Below are positions 18,443 through 27,572 of a stretch of DNA of 64,000 nt, piece after piece; the first letter of the stretch is position 1; each line of letters begins with the position of its first letter. A program made the translations under genes and the position numbers. The notes below the pieces were generated by a model that was given only the letters and a program-made list of their open reading frames with translations, was not told the DNA's origin and did no database searches. Source of the stretch: RPQJ01 sp963746325 (GTDB lineage: Bacteria; Pseudomonadota; Gammaproteobacteria; Steroidobacterales; Steroidobacteraceae); contig CAVVBC010000005.1 of NCBI GenBank assembly GCA_963746325.1, positions 620,001-684,000 on the forward strand. The letters run 5' to 3'.

Positions 18443-19461
18443 GACGAGGCCCTCCCGCCCGCCGCGAGATGCGCGCGCGGATCGAACGGCAGCTCCTGCT
18501 TCATGCGCGCGAAGAACTCGCGCGCGTTGGCAGTGTCGGGCGGCAGCACGATCGCGAGCTCAACGTACTGATCGCCGGGCGTCGGGCCGGGCAGCCCGCG
18601 GCCGCGCAAGCGCAGCCGCTGGCCAGCACGCGCGCCGGCCGGCAGCTTCATCTCGACCGGCACCGCCGAGCGTCGGTACCGAGACGGTTTCGCCCAGCGC
18701 GGCCTCCCACGGGGCCACGGGCAGTTCCACCGTCACGTCACGGCCTTCCAGCTTGAACAGCGGGTGCGGTCGGAGGTTGACCTCCAGGTACAGGTCACCC
18801 GCGGGACCGCCGCCGATGCCGGCGTTGCCCTGGCCTGTCAGCCGGATCTGCTGGCCTGCGACCACGCCCGCGGGAATCGAGACGCGCAACGTGCGCGGCC
18901 TGGTCGATGACGTGGCCATCCGCCGTGATCTCCGGGCGTGCGCAGCTCGAGCGTGCGCGTGCCGCCGCGGTAGGCGTCCTCGAGGTCGATTTCGACGCGG
19001 GCGACGTGGTCCTGGCCCGCGGCCGCGAACCCGCGGTGGCCGCGACGACCAGACGTCTCGAAGCCACCTTGCGTGCTGGCGCCGCTGAACGGGCTGCGCG
19101 CGCCGAACAGTTCCGAGAAGAAATCGCTGAATTCGGGACGCTGGCCCGGCCCGCCACCCCCACCGCTGCCGCGGGCGCCCTGGCCGGCGGTGAACTCGAA
19201 GCCCTTGCCCCAGTCCGGTGGCGGGCGGAAATCCTGGCCCTGCCGCCAGTCGGCGCCGAGCTGGTCGTAGGCTGCGCGCTTCTCAGGGTCTTTCAGGACT
19301 TCGTACGCCTCCTGCAGCTCCTTGAAGCGGTCCTCGGCGTCCTTTTCCTTGCTGACGTCCGGATGAAACTTGCGTGCGAGCTTGCGGTACGAGCGCTTGA
19401 TCTCGTCCTGCGTGGCACCCCGCGCCACCCCCATGACTTCGTAGTAATCCTTGAATTGCAT
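18439..19461 (-). CDS. cbpA: DnaJ-like co-chaperone CbpA (three frame breaks)
   Basis: About 339 aa after removing three single-base insertions, near 18664, 18900 and 18938. The J domain is at residues 1-70 with the HPD motif (RKFHPDVS). A Gly-rich linker follows (about 75-130), then the two beta-sandwich substrate-binding domains (PEITADGHVI, RVSIPAGVVAGQQIRL, LPAGARAGQRLRLRGRG). It stimulates DnaK and binds nucleoid DNA in other bacteria. Start ATG at 19461. Three breaks within 300 bp make this the worst-affected gene in the window, so true decay cannot be wholly excluded, though all domain pieces are conserved. Confidence 0.88.
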
Positions 19462-19621
19462 GCACGCAGCGCCTCGGTATACCCCGGCCCGTCTGATGTG
19501 GTGGCGACGAGCGCCCGATGCAAGCCCTGTGACGTGCCCCGGCGGTTGCGCTTGCGAATCAGCCGCGGAACCCCATAGAGCGAATCTCAGCCTATCTTCT
19601 CTTCTGGGGACTTTTCTGCAC

Positions 19622-20098
19622 ATGGAACATTCGTCCGCTGTCGGCGCCGGCCCCGTGTCCGCCACCGAAATCATCTGCACTCGTTGCGACGGCATCGTCC
19701 GCGTGCCGGACGACCGCCTGCAGGACGGACCGAAGTGCCCGCGCTGCCACGTACCGCTCTTTACCGGACATCCCGTCGAACTGACGGCCGCGAACTTTGC
19801 GCGCCATGTCGGGCAGAGCGGAGTCCCGGTCGTCGTGGATTTCTGGGCGCCGTGGTGCGGCCCGTGCCGTTCGATGGCGCCCGTGTTCGAGCGGGTCGCC
19901 GCCGAGACCGAGCCGGCTGCGCGGTTCGCCAAGCTGAACACCGACGAGGCGCAGGAGATCGCCGGGCGCTTCGGCATCCGCAGCATTCCGACGCTGATGG
20001 TGTTCAAGGACGGACGGGAAGTGGCGCGGCAAGCCGGCGCCATGGATGCGGCGTCATTGCGACGCTGGTTGGACGCCAACGCAGGGATCAAGGGCTAG
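19622..20098 (+). CDS. trxC: Thioredoxin 2 with N-terminal zinc ribbon
   Basis: 158 aa. The N-terminal zinc-binding module has CxxC pairs at 19/22 and 39/42. The thioredoxin domain has active site WCGPC at 78-82 and the cis-proline region SIPTLMVF. It is a cytoplasmic disulfide reductase, oxidative-stress type. It is divergent from cbpA with a 160-bp gap. The ATG at 19622 precedes the zinc module; longer upstream reading lacks thioredoxin features. Confidence 0.93.
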   Translation: MEHSSAVGAGPVSATEIICTRCDGIVRVPDDRLQDGPKCPRCHVPLFTGHPVELTAANFARHVGQSGVPVVVDFWAPWCGPCRSMAPVFERVAAETEPAARFAKLNTDEAQEIAGRFGIRSIPTLMVFKDGREVARQAGAMDAASLRRWLDANAGIKG

Positions 20099-20100
20099 GA

Positions 20101-20137
20101 CCCTCACCCCAACCCTCTCCCGCCTTGCGGGAGAGGG
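20101..20137. repeat. REP-type hairpin (CCCTCTCCCGC family)
   Basis: An 11-bp perfect stem CCCTCTCCCGC / GCGGGAGAGGG (20113-20123 and 20127-20137) with loop CTT, preceded by CCCTCACCCCAA. It sits between convergent gene ends and can serve both strands as a transcript-end hairpin. The same core occurs at 24889-24913 and variants at about 35072-35127 and 59171-59206. Confidence 0.7.
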
Positions 20138-20143
20138 AGGCGG

Positions 20144-20350
20144 TCAGGTCAGCCCTTCTTCATCGAACAGGTGCTGATGCCGAAACGGCAGGTAGGCGGG
20201 GCAGAAGCGGAACGTGCCCGTCAGGATCGGCACGATGCCGATCAGGCCCCAGTAGCGCGCGTTGCCTTCGAGCAGGAAAAACAACGACAGCAGGGCGAGG
20301 CCCGCGACGATGCGCAATGTGCGGTCGATGCCGCCAACGTTCGGTGTCAT
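20144..20350 (-). CDS. DUF2892-family inner membrane protein
   Basis: 68 aa with the family opening NVGGIDRTLRIVAGLALL, two membrane helices (about 12-28 and 34-50) and the ending FRFCPAYLPF. The family includes YgaP-like and stand-alone proteins often near rhodanese or thioredoxin genes. The molecular role is unknown. It is convergent with trxC. Confidence 0.85.
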   Translation of the reverse strand: MTPNVGGIDRTLRIVAGLALLSLFFLLEGNARYWGLIGIVPILTGTFRFCPAYLPFRHQHLFDEEGLT

Positions 20351-20431
20351 GAGTCTTCTCCTATTCGCGATTGTTCACTGCGGACCAGTATCGGCCCGTT
20401 GCAGCATTCCGTCACGCGATCCTCGTGACAA

Positions 20432-23400
20432 TCAGGGCGCTGCGGGCTCGAGAACCAGCAGAAGGTCCTTGGCGTCGACCTGCTGGCCCGGACGCGCGAC
20501 GATCTCCGCGATCAAGCCGTCGCGCTCGGCGCGCACGCTGGTTTCCATTTTCATCGCCTCGATCGTCACGAGCACGTCGCCGCGTGCCACGGCATGGCCC
20601 ACCAGCACGTTCACCGTGGCGATCGTCCCGGGCATCGGCGCGCCCACTTCGTCCGGGTGATCGATCCCGGCCTTGCGCCGCGGCGGCCGCTTCGCGACCT
20701 TGCTGCGATCGGCCACCTTGACCGAGCGCGGCTGCCCGTTCAGCTCGAAGAACACCGTGCGCGTGCCGTCATCGTGCACGTCGCTCGTCGCGACGTAACG
20801 CACGATCAGGTGCTTGCCCTTCTCGAGGTCGAGGGTGATTTCTTCACCGGGCTCGAGCCCGTAGAAGAACGCCCGCGTCGGCAGCACGCTCACGTCGCCA
20901 AAGTGCGAGCGCTCGGCCATGTAGTCGCGGAAGACCTTCGGGTACATCAGCCAGGAAGCGAACTCCTGGTCGGTGATGTGGCGCGGCATGGCTTCCTGCG
21001 CCTCGACCCGGGCCTGGACGAAATCGACGGCGGGCAGGGTTGCGCCCGGGCGCGCGGTCGAGGGCTGCACCGTGCCCAGGATTTTCTGCTGCAGCCCTGG
21101 CGGAAAGCCCCCGTAAGGCTGCCCGATGTCGCCGCGGAACAGCGACACCACCGACTCCGGGAAAGCCACGTCCGTCGCGGGATCGCTGACGTCTGCGGCC
21201 GTGAGGCCGCTGGTGACCATCATGATCGCCATGTCGCCGACGACCTTCGAGGACGGCGTGACTTTCACGATGTCGCCGAACATCTCGTTGACCTGCGCGT
21301 ATGCGCGCGCCACCTCGTGCCAGCGGGTGTCGTCGATGCCGAGCGCACGCGCCTGCTCGCGCAGGTTGGTGTACTGCCCGCCGGGCATGCCGTGCACGTA
21401 CACCTCGGACGCGCCCGAGCGCATGTCGCTCTCGAACGCGGCATAGCCGTGACGCACCTGTTCCCAGTAATTGGACAGCAGGCGCAGGTTGTCCGGATCG
21501 AGGCCTGACGCGCGCGGGCCGTGGCGCAACGCCTCGACGATCGAGCCGAGGTTCGGTTGCGAGGTGAGGCCGCTCATGGCGTCGAGCGCGCCGTCGACGG
21601 CATCGCAGCCGGCATCGATTGCCGCGAGCACGCTCGCTGCCGCAATGCCGCTGGTGTCGTGCGTATGGAAGTGGACGGGAATGCCGATCTCGTCCTTCAG
21701 GGCCTTGACCAGCGTACGGGCCGCGCGTGGCTGGCACAGCCCAGCCATGTCCTTGATGCCCAGGATGTGAGCGCCGGCCTTTTCCAGCTGTTGCGCCATC
21801 GTGACGTAGTACTTCAGGTCGTACTTGGTCTGGCGCGGATCGTTGAGATTGCCCGTGTAGCAGATCGCCGCCTCGCACAGCTTGCCGGTCTCGCACACGG
21901 CATCCATGGCGACGCGCATGTTGTCGACCCAGTTGAGCGAATCGAACACACGGAACACGTCGACGCCGCCCTGAGCCGCCTGTTGCACGAAGTAGCGGAC
22001 GACGTTGTCGGGATAGTTGGTGTAGCCGACGGCATTCGCCGAGCGCAGCAGCATCTGCAGCAACAGGTTCGGCATCGCCTCGCGCAGCGCCGTGAGCCGG
22101 TCCCACGGACATTCGCGCAGGAAACGCATGGCCACGTCGAACGTCGCGCCGCCCCAGCATTCGACGGAAAAGAGTTCCGGCGCCAGACGCGCGTAGGCCG
22201 GCGCGATGGCCACCAGGTCGCGCGTGCGCACGCGCGTCGCCAGCAGCGACTGGTGCGCGTCGCGGAAGGTCGTGTCGGTGAAGAGCACCTGCGGCTGCTG
22301 CAGCATCCATTGCGCGAACTTCGTCGCGCCCAGTTCGTCGAGGCGCTGCTTCGTGCCGGATGGCGGCGCGCCCAGCGGCAGCCGCGGCGGCCTGGCATCG
22401 ACGATGCGGGCGGGCCGCGCGCGGCCGGCGACCTCGGGATTGCCGTTGACGATCACGTCCGCGACGAAGCGCAGCAGGCGCGTCGCGCGATCACGCTTGC
22501 GCGGATAGCGGAACAGGGCGGGGGTCTGGTCGATGAACTTCGTGGTGTACGAGCCGTCGCCGAAATGCTCGTGCGTAATGAGCTGCTCGAGGAAGCGCAG
22601 GTTGGTGCTGACGCCGCGGACACGGAATTCCTTGAGTGCGCGATCCATGCGGGCGACCGTTTCGTCCGGCGTCGGCGCCCACGCCGTCACCTTGACCAGC
22701 AGCGAATCGTAAGAGCGCGTGATGAAGGCGCCGGAATACGCCGTGCCTGCATCCAGCCGGATGCCGAAGCCCGCCGGGCTGCGGTAGGCGGTGATGCGGC
22801 CGTAATCGGGGATGAAGTTGTTCTCGGGGTCTTCGGTGGTCACGCGGCACTGCATCGCGTGGCCGTTCATGCGGATGTCGGGCTGGGCCGGCACGCCGCT
22901 GGCTGCGGTGCCGATGGTGGCGCCCTCGGCGATGCGGATCTGCGCCTTGACGATGTCGATGCCCGTCACCACCTCTGTCACCGTGTGCTCGACCTGGATG
23001 CGCGGGTTGACCTCGATGAAATAGAACTGCCCGGTGTCCGCGTCCTGCAGGAACTCGACCGTGCCCGCATTGAGGTAGTGGACGGCCCGTCCGATGCGCA
23101 AGCCGAGCTCGCACAGCTGCAAGCGCTGCGGATCGTCGAGAAAAACCGCGGGGGCGCGTTCGACGACCTTCTGGTTGCGCCGCTGCACCGTGCAGTCGCG
23201 TTCGAACAGGTGCACGAGGTTGCCATGCGTGTCGCCGAGGATCTGCACCTCGACGTGCCGCGCGCGCCGCACGAGTTTCTCGAGGTACACCTCGTCATTG
23301 CCGAAGGCCGCCTTGGCCTCGCGTCGGGCCGCGGTCACCATTTCGAGCAGCTGCGTCGCGTCCTCCACCACGCGCATGCCGCGACCGCCGCCACCCCAGC

Positions 23401-23899
23401 TCGCCTTGAGCATCACCGGGTAGCCCACCCGCTCCGCGAGCTGCAGCACCCGCGCGTCATCGTTCGCGGGCAACGGCGGCGTGGCCGGCATCACCGGGAC
23501 GCCCGCAGCCGTCGCGAGGTCACGCGCGGTCACCTTGTTGCCGAGGCGACGCATGATCTCGGGACTCGGGCCGATGAACAGCAGCCCGGCCGCGGCGCAG
23601 GCCTCCGCGAACGTGGGATTCTCCGCGAGGAAGCCATAGCCCGGGTGAATTGCATCGGCGCCGCATTCGAGCGCGACCCGGACGATGTCGTCGATGTCGA
23701 GGTAGGCCTCGACCGGGCCCTTGCCCTCGCCGACCAGGTAGCTCTCGTCGGCCTTCATGCGGTGGAGTGAGAAGCGATCCTCCTGCGAGTAGATCGAGAC
23801 CGTCTTGATGCCGAGTTCGTGCGCTGCGCGCATGACGCGGATGGAGATCTCACCGCGGTTGGCGACGAGCAGGGTCCTGATCTTGCGGTGGTGGCGCAT
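20432..23899 (-). CDS. pyc: Pyruvate carboxylase, single-chain
   Basis: 1155 aa. It carboxylates pyruvate to oxaloacetate using biotin, ATP and bicarbonate, refilling the TCA cycle. Biotin carboxylase domain (about 1-455) has the ATP-grasp loop WGGGGRGMRVV and the catalytic stretch ECDCSVQRRNQK-like DCTVQRRNQKVVE. Carboxyltransferase TIM barrel (about 530-800) opens DTTFRDAHQS, with metal histidines in HFHTHD. The C-terminal biotinyl domain has the biotinylated lysine in EAMKMETS. The ATG at 23899 matches the family start (KIRTLLVANRGEI); reading further upstream enters the neighbouring gene antisense and is spurious. Confidence 0.96.
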   Translation of the reverse strand: MRHHRKIRTLLVANRGEISIRVMRAAHELGIKTVSIYSQEDRFSLHRMKADESYLVGEGKGPVEAYLDIDDIVRVALECGADAIHPGYGFLAENPTFAEACAAAGLLFIGPSPEIMRRLGNKVTARDLATAAGVPVMPATPPLPANDDARVLQLAERVGYPVMLKASWGGGGRGMRVVEDATQLLEMVTAARREAKAAFGNDEVYLEKLVRRARHVEVQILGDTHGNLVHLFERDCTVQRRNQKVVERAPAVFLDDPQRLQLCELGLRIGRAVHYLNAGTVEFLQDADTGQFYFIEVNPRIQVEHTVTEVVTGIDIVKAQIRIAEGATIGTAASGVPAQPDIRMNGHAMQCRVTTEDPENNFIPDYGRITAYRSPAGFGIRLDAGTAYSGAFITRSYDSLLVKVTAWAPTPDETVARMDRALKEFRVRGVSTNLRFLEQLITHEHFGDGSYTTKFIDQTPALFRYPRKRDRATRLLRFVADVIVNGNPEVAGRARPARIVDARPPRLPLGAPPSGTKQRLDELGATKFAQWMLQQPQVLFTDTTFRDAHQSLLATRVRTRDLVAIAPAYARLAPELFSVECWGGATFDVAMRFLRECPWDRLTALREAMPNLLLQMLLRSANAVGYTNYPDNVVRYFVQQAAQGGVDVFRVFDSLNWVDNMRVAMDAVCETGKLCEAAICYTGNLNDPRQTKYDLKYYVTMAQQLEKAGAHILGIKDMAGLCQPRAARTLVKALKDEIGIPVHFHTHDTSGIAAASVLAAIDAGCDAVDGALDAMSGLTSQPNLGSIVEALRHGPRASGLDPDNLRLLSNYWEQVRHGYAAFESDMRSGASEVYVHGMPGGQYTNLREQARALGIDDTRWHEVARAYAQVNEMFGDIVKVTPSSKVVGDMAIMMVTSGLTAADVSDPATDVAFPESVVSLFRGDIGQPYGGFPPGLQQKILGTVQPSTARPGATLPAVDFVQARVEAQEAMPRHITDQEFASWLMYPKVFRDYMAERSHFGDVSVLPTRAFFYGLEPGEEITLDLEKGKHLIVRYVATSDVHDDGTRTVFFELNGQPRSVKVADRSKVAKRPPRRKAGIDHPDEVGAPMPGTIATVNVLVGHAVARGDVLVTIEAMKMETSVRAERDGLIAEIVARPGQQVDAKDLLLVLEPAAP

Positions 23900-23974
23900 G
23901 GCTTCAAAATAATACGTGGCGCGGCGCTCTGGTATGGTTCGTTTCCTTCGTACGACCTGCCCTGAAGGAATGAC

Positions 23975-24880
23975 ATGCCAGCGATCGCCGTCCACGGTGG
24001 TGCAGGAGACATCCCGCCCGCCGAGCTGACCCCCGAGCGCGAAGCCGCCTACCGCGCGGGTCTCGAGCGCGCGTTGCATGCCGGCCAGGCGATCCTGGCT
24101 GCCGGCGGGCCCAGCCTTGATGCAGTGGTGGCTGCAGTCCAGGTGCTCGAGGACGACCCGCTGTTCAATGCGGGCCGCGGCGCAGTGATTGCGGCCAACG
24201 GCATCTGCGAGCTCGATGCCGCATTGATGGACGGACGCGACCTGCGCGCCGGTGCAGTGACGGGAGTGCGCCACGTCAGGAGCCCCATCGGCCTGGCGCG
24301 CCTCGTGATGGATCGGTCGGCACACGTCATGCTCGCGGGCCCCGGCGCCGAGGAGTTCGCGCTCGAGCAGGGACTCGAGCCCGTGCCGAACAGGTACTTC
24401 GTGACCGAGCGCAGGCAACGCGAACTGGCTGCGGCGCTGGTGTCGGAGGCGGACGGCTATCGTGAGTCGCTGATGGGCACCGTGGGTGCCGTCGCTTTGG
24501 ACGCCGACGGGAGCCTGGCCGCTGCAACTTCGACGGGTGGCACGACAGGCAAGCGCTGGGGTCGCGTGGGCGATTCACCGATCATCGGTGCCGGCACGTA
24601 CGCCGCCAATGATTGCTGCGCCGTCTCGGCAACGGGGCATGGCGAGTTCTTCATTCGCGCCACCGTGGCGCACGAGATCGCCGCGCTGGTGCGCTATGCG
24701 GGACTGGATGCCAAAGCCGCGGCCGACCGGGTGGTGCACGAACAGCTGCGCCGGATGGGAGGCAGCGGCGGCGTGATCGTCGTGGGGCGCGACGGCACGA
24801 TAGCGATGCCGTTCAATTCACGCGGGATGTTGCGCGGTGCGATCGACACCCAAGGTCGATTGTCGACAGCCATCCTGTAG
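23975..24880 (+). CDS. iaaA: Isoaspartyl peptidase / type 3 L-asparaginase
   Basis: 301 aa Ntn-hydrolase precursor. Self-cleavage would occur before T169 (LMG/TVGAVALD), making alpha and beta chains. The opening AVHGGAG and the C-terminal GNGEFF-like GHGEFFIRATVA are family signatures. It hydrolyses isoaspartyl dipeptides and asparagine. It is divergent from pyc with a 75-bp gap. Confidence 0.94.
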   Translation: MPAIAVHGGAGDIPPAELTPEREAAYRAGLERALHAGQAILAAGGPSLDAVVAAVQVLEDDPLFNAGRGAVIAANGICELDAALMDGRDLRAGAVTGVRHVRSPIGLARLVMDRSAHVMLAGPGAEEFALEQGLEPVPNRYFVTERRQRELAAALVSEADGYRESLMGTVGAVALDADGSLAAATSTGGTTGKRWGRVGDSPIIGAGTYAANDCCAVSATGHGEFFIRATVAHEIAALVRYAGLDAKAAADRVVHEQLRRMGGSGGVIVVGRDGTIAMPFNSRGMLRGAIDTQGRLSTAIL

Positions 24881-24888
24881 GTCTTGCT

Positions 24889-24913
24889 CCCTCTCCCGCC
24901 TTGCGGGAGAGGG
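24889..24913. repeat. REP-type hairpin, same core as at 20113-20137
   Basis: CCCTCTCCCGC / GCGGGAGAGGG with loop CTT, followed by TCGGGGTGAGGGTC, so it is the same unit as at 20101 in opposite orientation. It lies between convergent genes, 8 bp after the iaaA stop. Confidence 0.7.
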
Positions 24914-24927
24914 TCGGGGTGAGGGTC

Positions 24928-25179
24928 TCAGCTCGACCGCTGTTCGCGCGGCTGCTTGACGCGCGTGAGCCAGACTTCGTGCGGGTCCCAGGCGGAACCT
25001 TCTGCCGGCGCCGGAGCGGGCTTGGCAGCAGACACAGCGGCCGGGGCACCCTCCGCCGGCGGCACCCGAGCGAGATCGCTGCTGACGAGGCGCGGTGCGA
25101 TCATCTGCACTGGGTGGTGCTCGACTCGGGCCTTCGCGACGGCACCCGGCGAATACTTGACTAGCGAAATCGTGGACAT
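24928..25179 (-). CDS. Small hypothetical protein
   Basis: 83 aa from ATG 25179. The N-terminus (MSTISLVKYSPGAVAKARVE) is followed by a Pro/Ala-rich middle and the end EVWLTRVKQPREQRSS. There is no signal peptide or membrane helix. An upstream in-frame ATG would add 28 residues but lies in promoter-like sequence. I do not recognise a family; codon use fits the host. Confidence 0.6.
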   Translation of the reverse strand: MSTISLVKYSPGAVAKARVEHHPVQMIAPRLVSSDLARVPPAEGAPAAVSAAKPAPAPAEGSAWDPHEVWLTRVKQPREQRSS

Positions 25180-25292
25180 TGATGCTGCTCCCTCGCTGCG
25201 CGCTTCGTCGGGCGGTGACAAAAACGCAATTGACCTCTCCGATAGCTCATGCGGAGTGTGCATCTATTAGGTTAAAGACTAGTGACGACCGG

Positions 25293-25320
25293 TTGAGCCC
25301 CGGGAGGGCTCAATTTCTTG
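25293..25320 (+). terminator. Intrinsic-terminator-like hairpin
   Basis: Perfect 8-bp arms TTGAGCCC / GGGCTCAA with loop CGGGA are followed by TTTCTTG. No plus-strand gene is close upstream, so it may end an unseen short transcript, or act as a stem in either direction downstream of gshA. Confidence 0.45.
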
Positions 25321-25382
25321 TAGGACTCGGTCTTTAACTTCGCCCGCCGGCAGGAATCGGATTTCCCAGACCGTAAACTGCG

Positions 25383-26965
25383 TCACGAAGAAAAATAGTT
25401 CGCGAGATATTCGTCGAAAGAGATCCTGTCGGATTTTTCGATGCGAGCCTGCTGCTCGATCGATTCCGCCGCTTCAGCCCCGAATTCCTCCTGCCGGGCC
25501 GTGCCAGTCGACAGCAGCTCCCTGAAATACGACTGGTGGACCTTCGACATGCGCAGCGCGAAGTTGAAGAAGGATTCTTCATTAATGCGCATTTCGTGCA
25601 ATGTGCGTGCCGCGGGAGTCAGGGACAGGTCGTGAATTTTTTCTTCCTGCAACTCCAGCGCGGAGAGATACGGTCGCTGCTCGTCGCCCTCGTCCAGCAG
25701 CTCGCAGACGCCGCGCATCGAATCGATGATTTCGGCGGCCCAGTCACTTAACTTAATGTGGCGGCCATCGCGGCGCAGCGCCAGGCCCGGCTTGCGCCCT
25801 TCACGCGCAACGAGCGCATGGTTGCCGTCGAGTTCGGCCTGTTCGGAGTTCTCGATCGCGCGGCCGTCACGCAAGACGCAGAACGCGGCGAATGCCTCGA
25901 GAAACCGCAGCTTGTTCTGGTTGACGCCAACGGGATCGAACACACTGACGTCGAGCGAGCGCATCTCCACGTACTGCACGCCGGCACGCTGCAGCGCCCG
26001 CGTCGGACGTTCGCCGCTCAGCGTGACACGCTTCGGGCGGATGAAACTGTAGTACTCGTTCTCGATCTGCAGCATGTTGGCGTTCAGCTGGCGGTACTCG
26101 CCTTCGACCTTCACGCCGATTTTTTCGTAGTCGGGACTCGGCGTGCTGATCGCCGCCGTCAGGTCGCGCACGTAGTGCTCGAGGCTGTTGACCGAGACGT
26201 TGAGGCCGGCCTGGTTCTTGTTGCGGTAGCCCAGGTCGCTCATGCGCAGCGAGGTGGCGTAGGGCGCGTACAGGCTGGCGGGCTCCAGCGGCAGCAGACC
26301 GTCGACCTTCCGTCCCTGCAGGAACGACGGACACAGCGCCGGCGAGTTGCCGAAGAGGTACAGCACGATCCAGCCGTGACGCCGGTAGTTGCGCAGCAGC
26401 GCGAAGTACGAATCGGAACGGAAGGCCTGCCCCGCAGTCCTTGCGCCTGCAGCACGTCGGCCAGCACGGGCCAGAACTGCTCCGGGAACGAGTAGTTGAA
26501 GTGCACGCCCGCGATGGCCTGCATGACGCGCCCGTACCGGTGGCCGAGGCCGTTGCGGTAGACGGTCTTCATGCGGCCCACGTTGGACGATCCGAACTGG
26601 GCGATCGGGATGCTCGCGTCGCCCTTGATGGCACACGGCATGCTGGTGGCCCACAGCAGTTCGTCGTCGGGCAGGTTGGTGTAGACGAACCGGTGCAGGT
26701 CGGCGAGGTACTGCACCAGTTCCCAGGTCTGGGCGAACGGCGGCGTGACCAGTTCGATCAGCGCCTCGGAGTAGTCGGTGGTGACGTGTTCGTTGGTCAG
26801 CGCCGAGCCGAGCGCGCGCGGGTGCGGCGCACTGGAGATCTGGCCGGCCGGGGTGACCCGCAGCGATTCGCGCTCGACGCCCTTGAGCCCGCCTTGCAGC
26901 GCGCCACGGGCACGGCTGTTGATCACGCCCGCCAGGCGTTTTTCGAAAGCGCGGTCGCTGAGCAT
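25383..26965 (-). CDS. gshA: Glutamate-cysteine ligase (one frame break)
   Basis: About 527 aa, the length of E. coli-type GshA, if one G missing from the homopolymer at 26430-26433 is restored. It makes gamma-glutamylcysteine, the first step of glutathione synthesis. Visible family landmarks: GVERESLRVTP near the N-terminus, LTNEHVTTDYSEALIELVTPP, GVHFNYSFPEQFW, and MSDLGYRNKNQAGLNVS in the second half. The 120 bp downstream hold only the hairpin at 25293. Confidence 0.94.
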
Positions 26966-27161
26966 GCTGCGTACGATTCGTGACGGGCGCGTAGGGTAGC
27001 AGAAGGCATGGGGCGCCCCGCCTTCATTGATTATTTTTCATATTTTTTAACAGGTTACATCCACGGCCTAGTCAGCGCCGGGGTCGATGACCTTGGCCTC
27101 CGCCGTCTTGGCACGCCGGGGATGGGGCCGCACGCGCCGGCGCAGCAGGTAAGCTTGCCGG

Positions 27162-27524
27162 ATGAGACCCGTGACCTCCGCGCTATGCGTACTCCTGATC
27201 GTGGGCGCGTTGTCTGCGCCCCCTGCGGCCGCGGACGATTCCATGCGGTGCGGCAGTCGATTGGTCACCACGGGCGATGGCAAGGACAAGGTGCGGACCC
27301 TGTGCGGGGAGCCGACCGCAGTCGACTTCCAGGGAGTGATTCGGCGTGCTCCACGCCACGAGTACGGGTATGGCTACAACCGTTACACGTATTTCGGACC
27401 GGACGTGATCGACATGCCCGTCGAGGTGTGGACTTACAATTTCGGCTCGAGCAAGTTGCTGCGAAAACTGCGCTTCGTGGGTGACGAGCTCGAGGAAATC
27501 AGGACCGACGGTCGCGGCTACTGA
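27162..27524 (+). CDS. Exported DUF2845-family protein
   Basis: 120 aa. A signal peptide ends near residue 24 (GALSAPPAAADD). The mature part opens MRCGSRLVTTGDGKDKVRTLCGEPTAV, the DUF2845 pattern with two cysteines, and ends in a beta-rich KLRFVGDELEEI. The function is unknown; it is probably periplasmic. Nothing is seen in the 196 bp upstream apart from a T-rich stretch at about 27030-27060 that could hold the promoter. Confidence 0.8.
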   Translation: MRPVTSALCVLLIVGALSAPPAAADDSMRCGSRLVTTGDGKDKVRTLCGEPTAVDFQGVIRRAPRHEYGYGYNRYTYFGPDVIDMPVEVWTYNFGSSKLLRKLRFVGDELEEIRTDGRGY

Positions 27525-27572
27525 AATCGGCCGAGTCCTGCGCCGGCGCCCCGCGCTGCGACGTAACAGCGC

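Noticed and set aside
21521..23770. 749-codon open frame on the plus strand
   Set aside because: It lies wholly antisense to pyruvate carboxylase, is rich in Arg/His/Val/Ala with no domain, and is an expected shadow in GC-rich DNA.
23900..24418. 173-residue N-terminal extension of pyruvate carboxylase
   Set aside because: It runs antisense through iaaA and the intergenic gap; the family start is at 23899.
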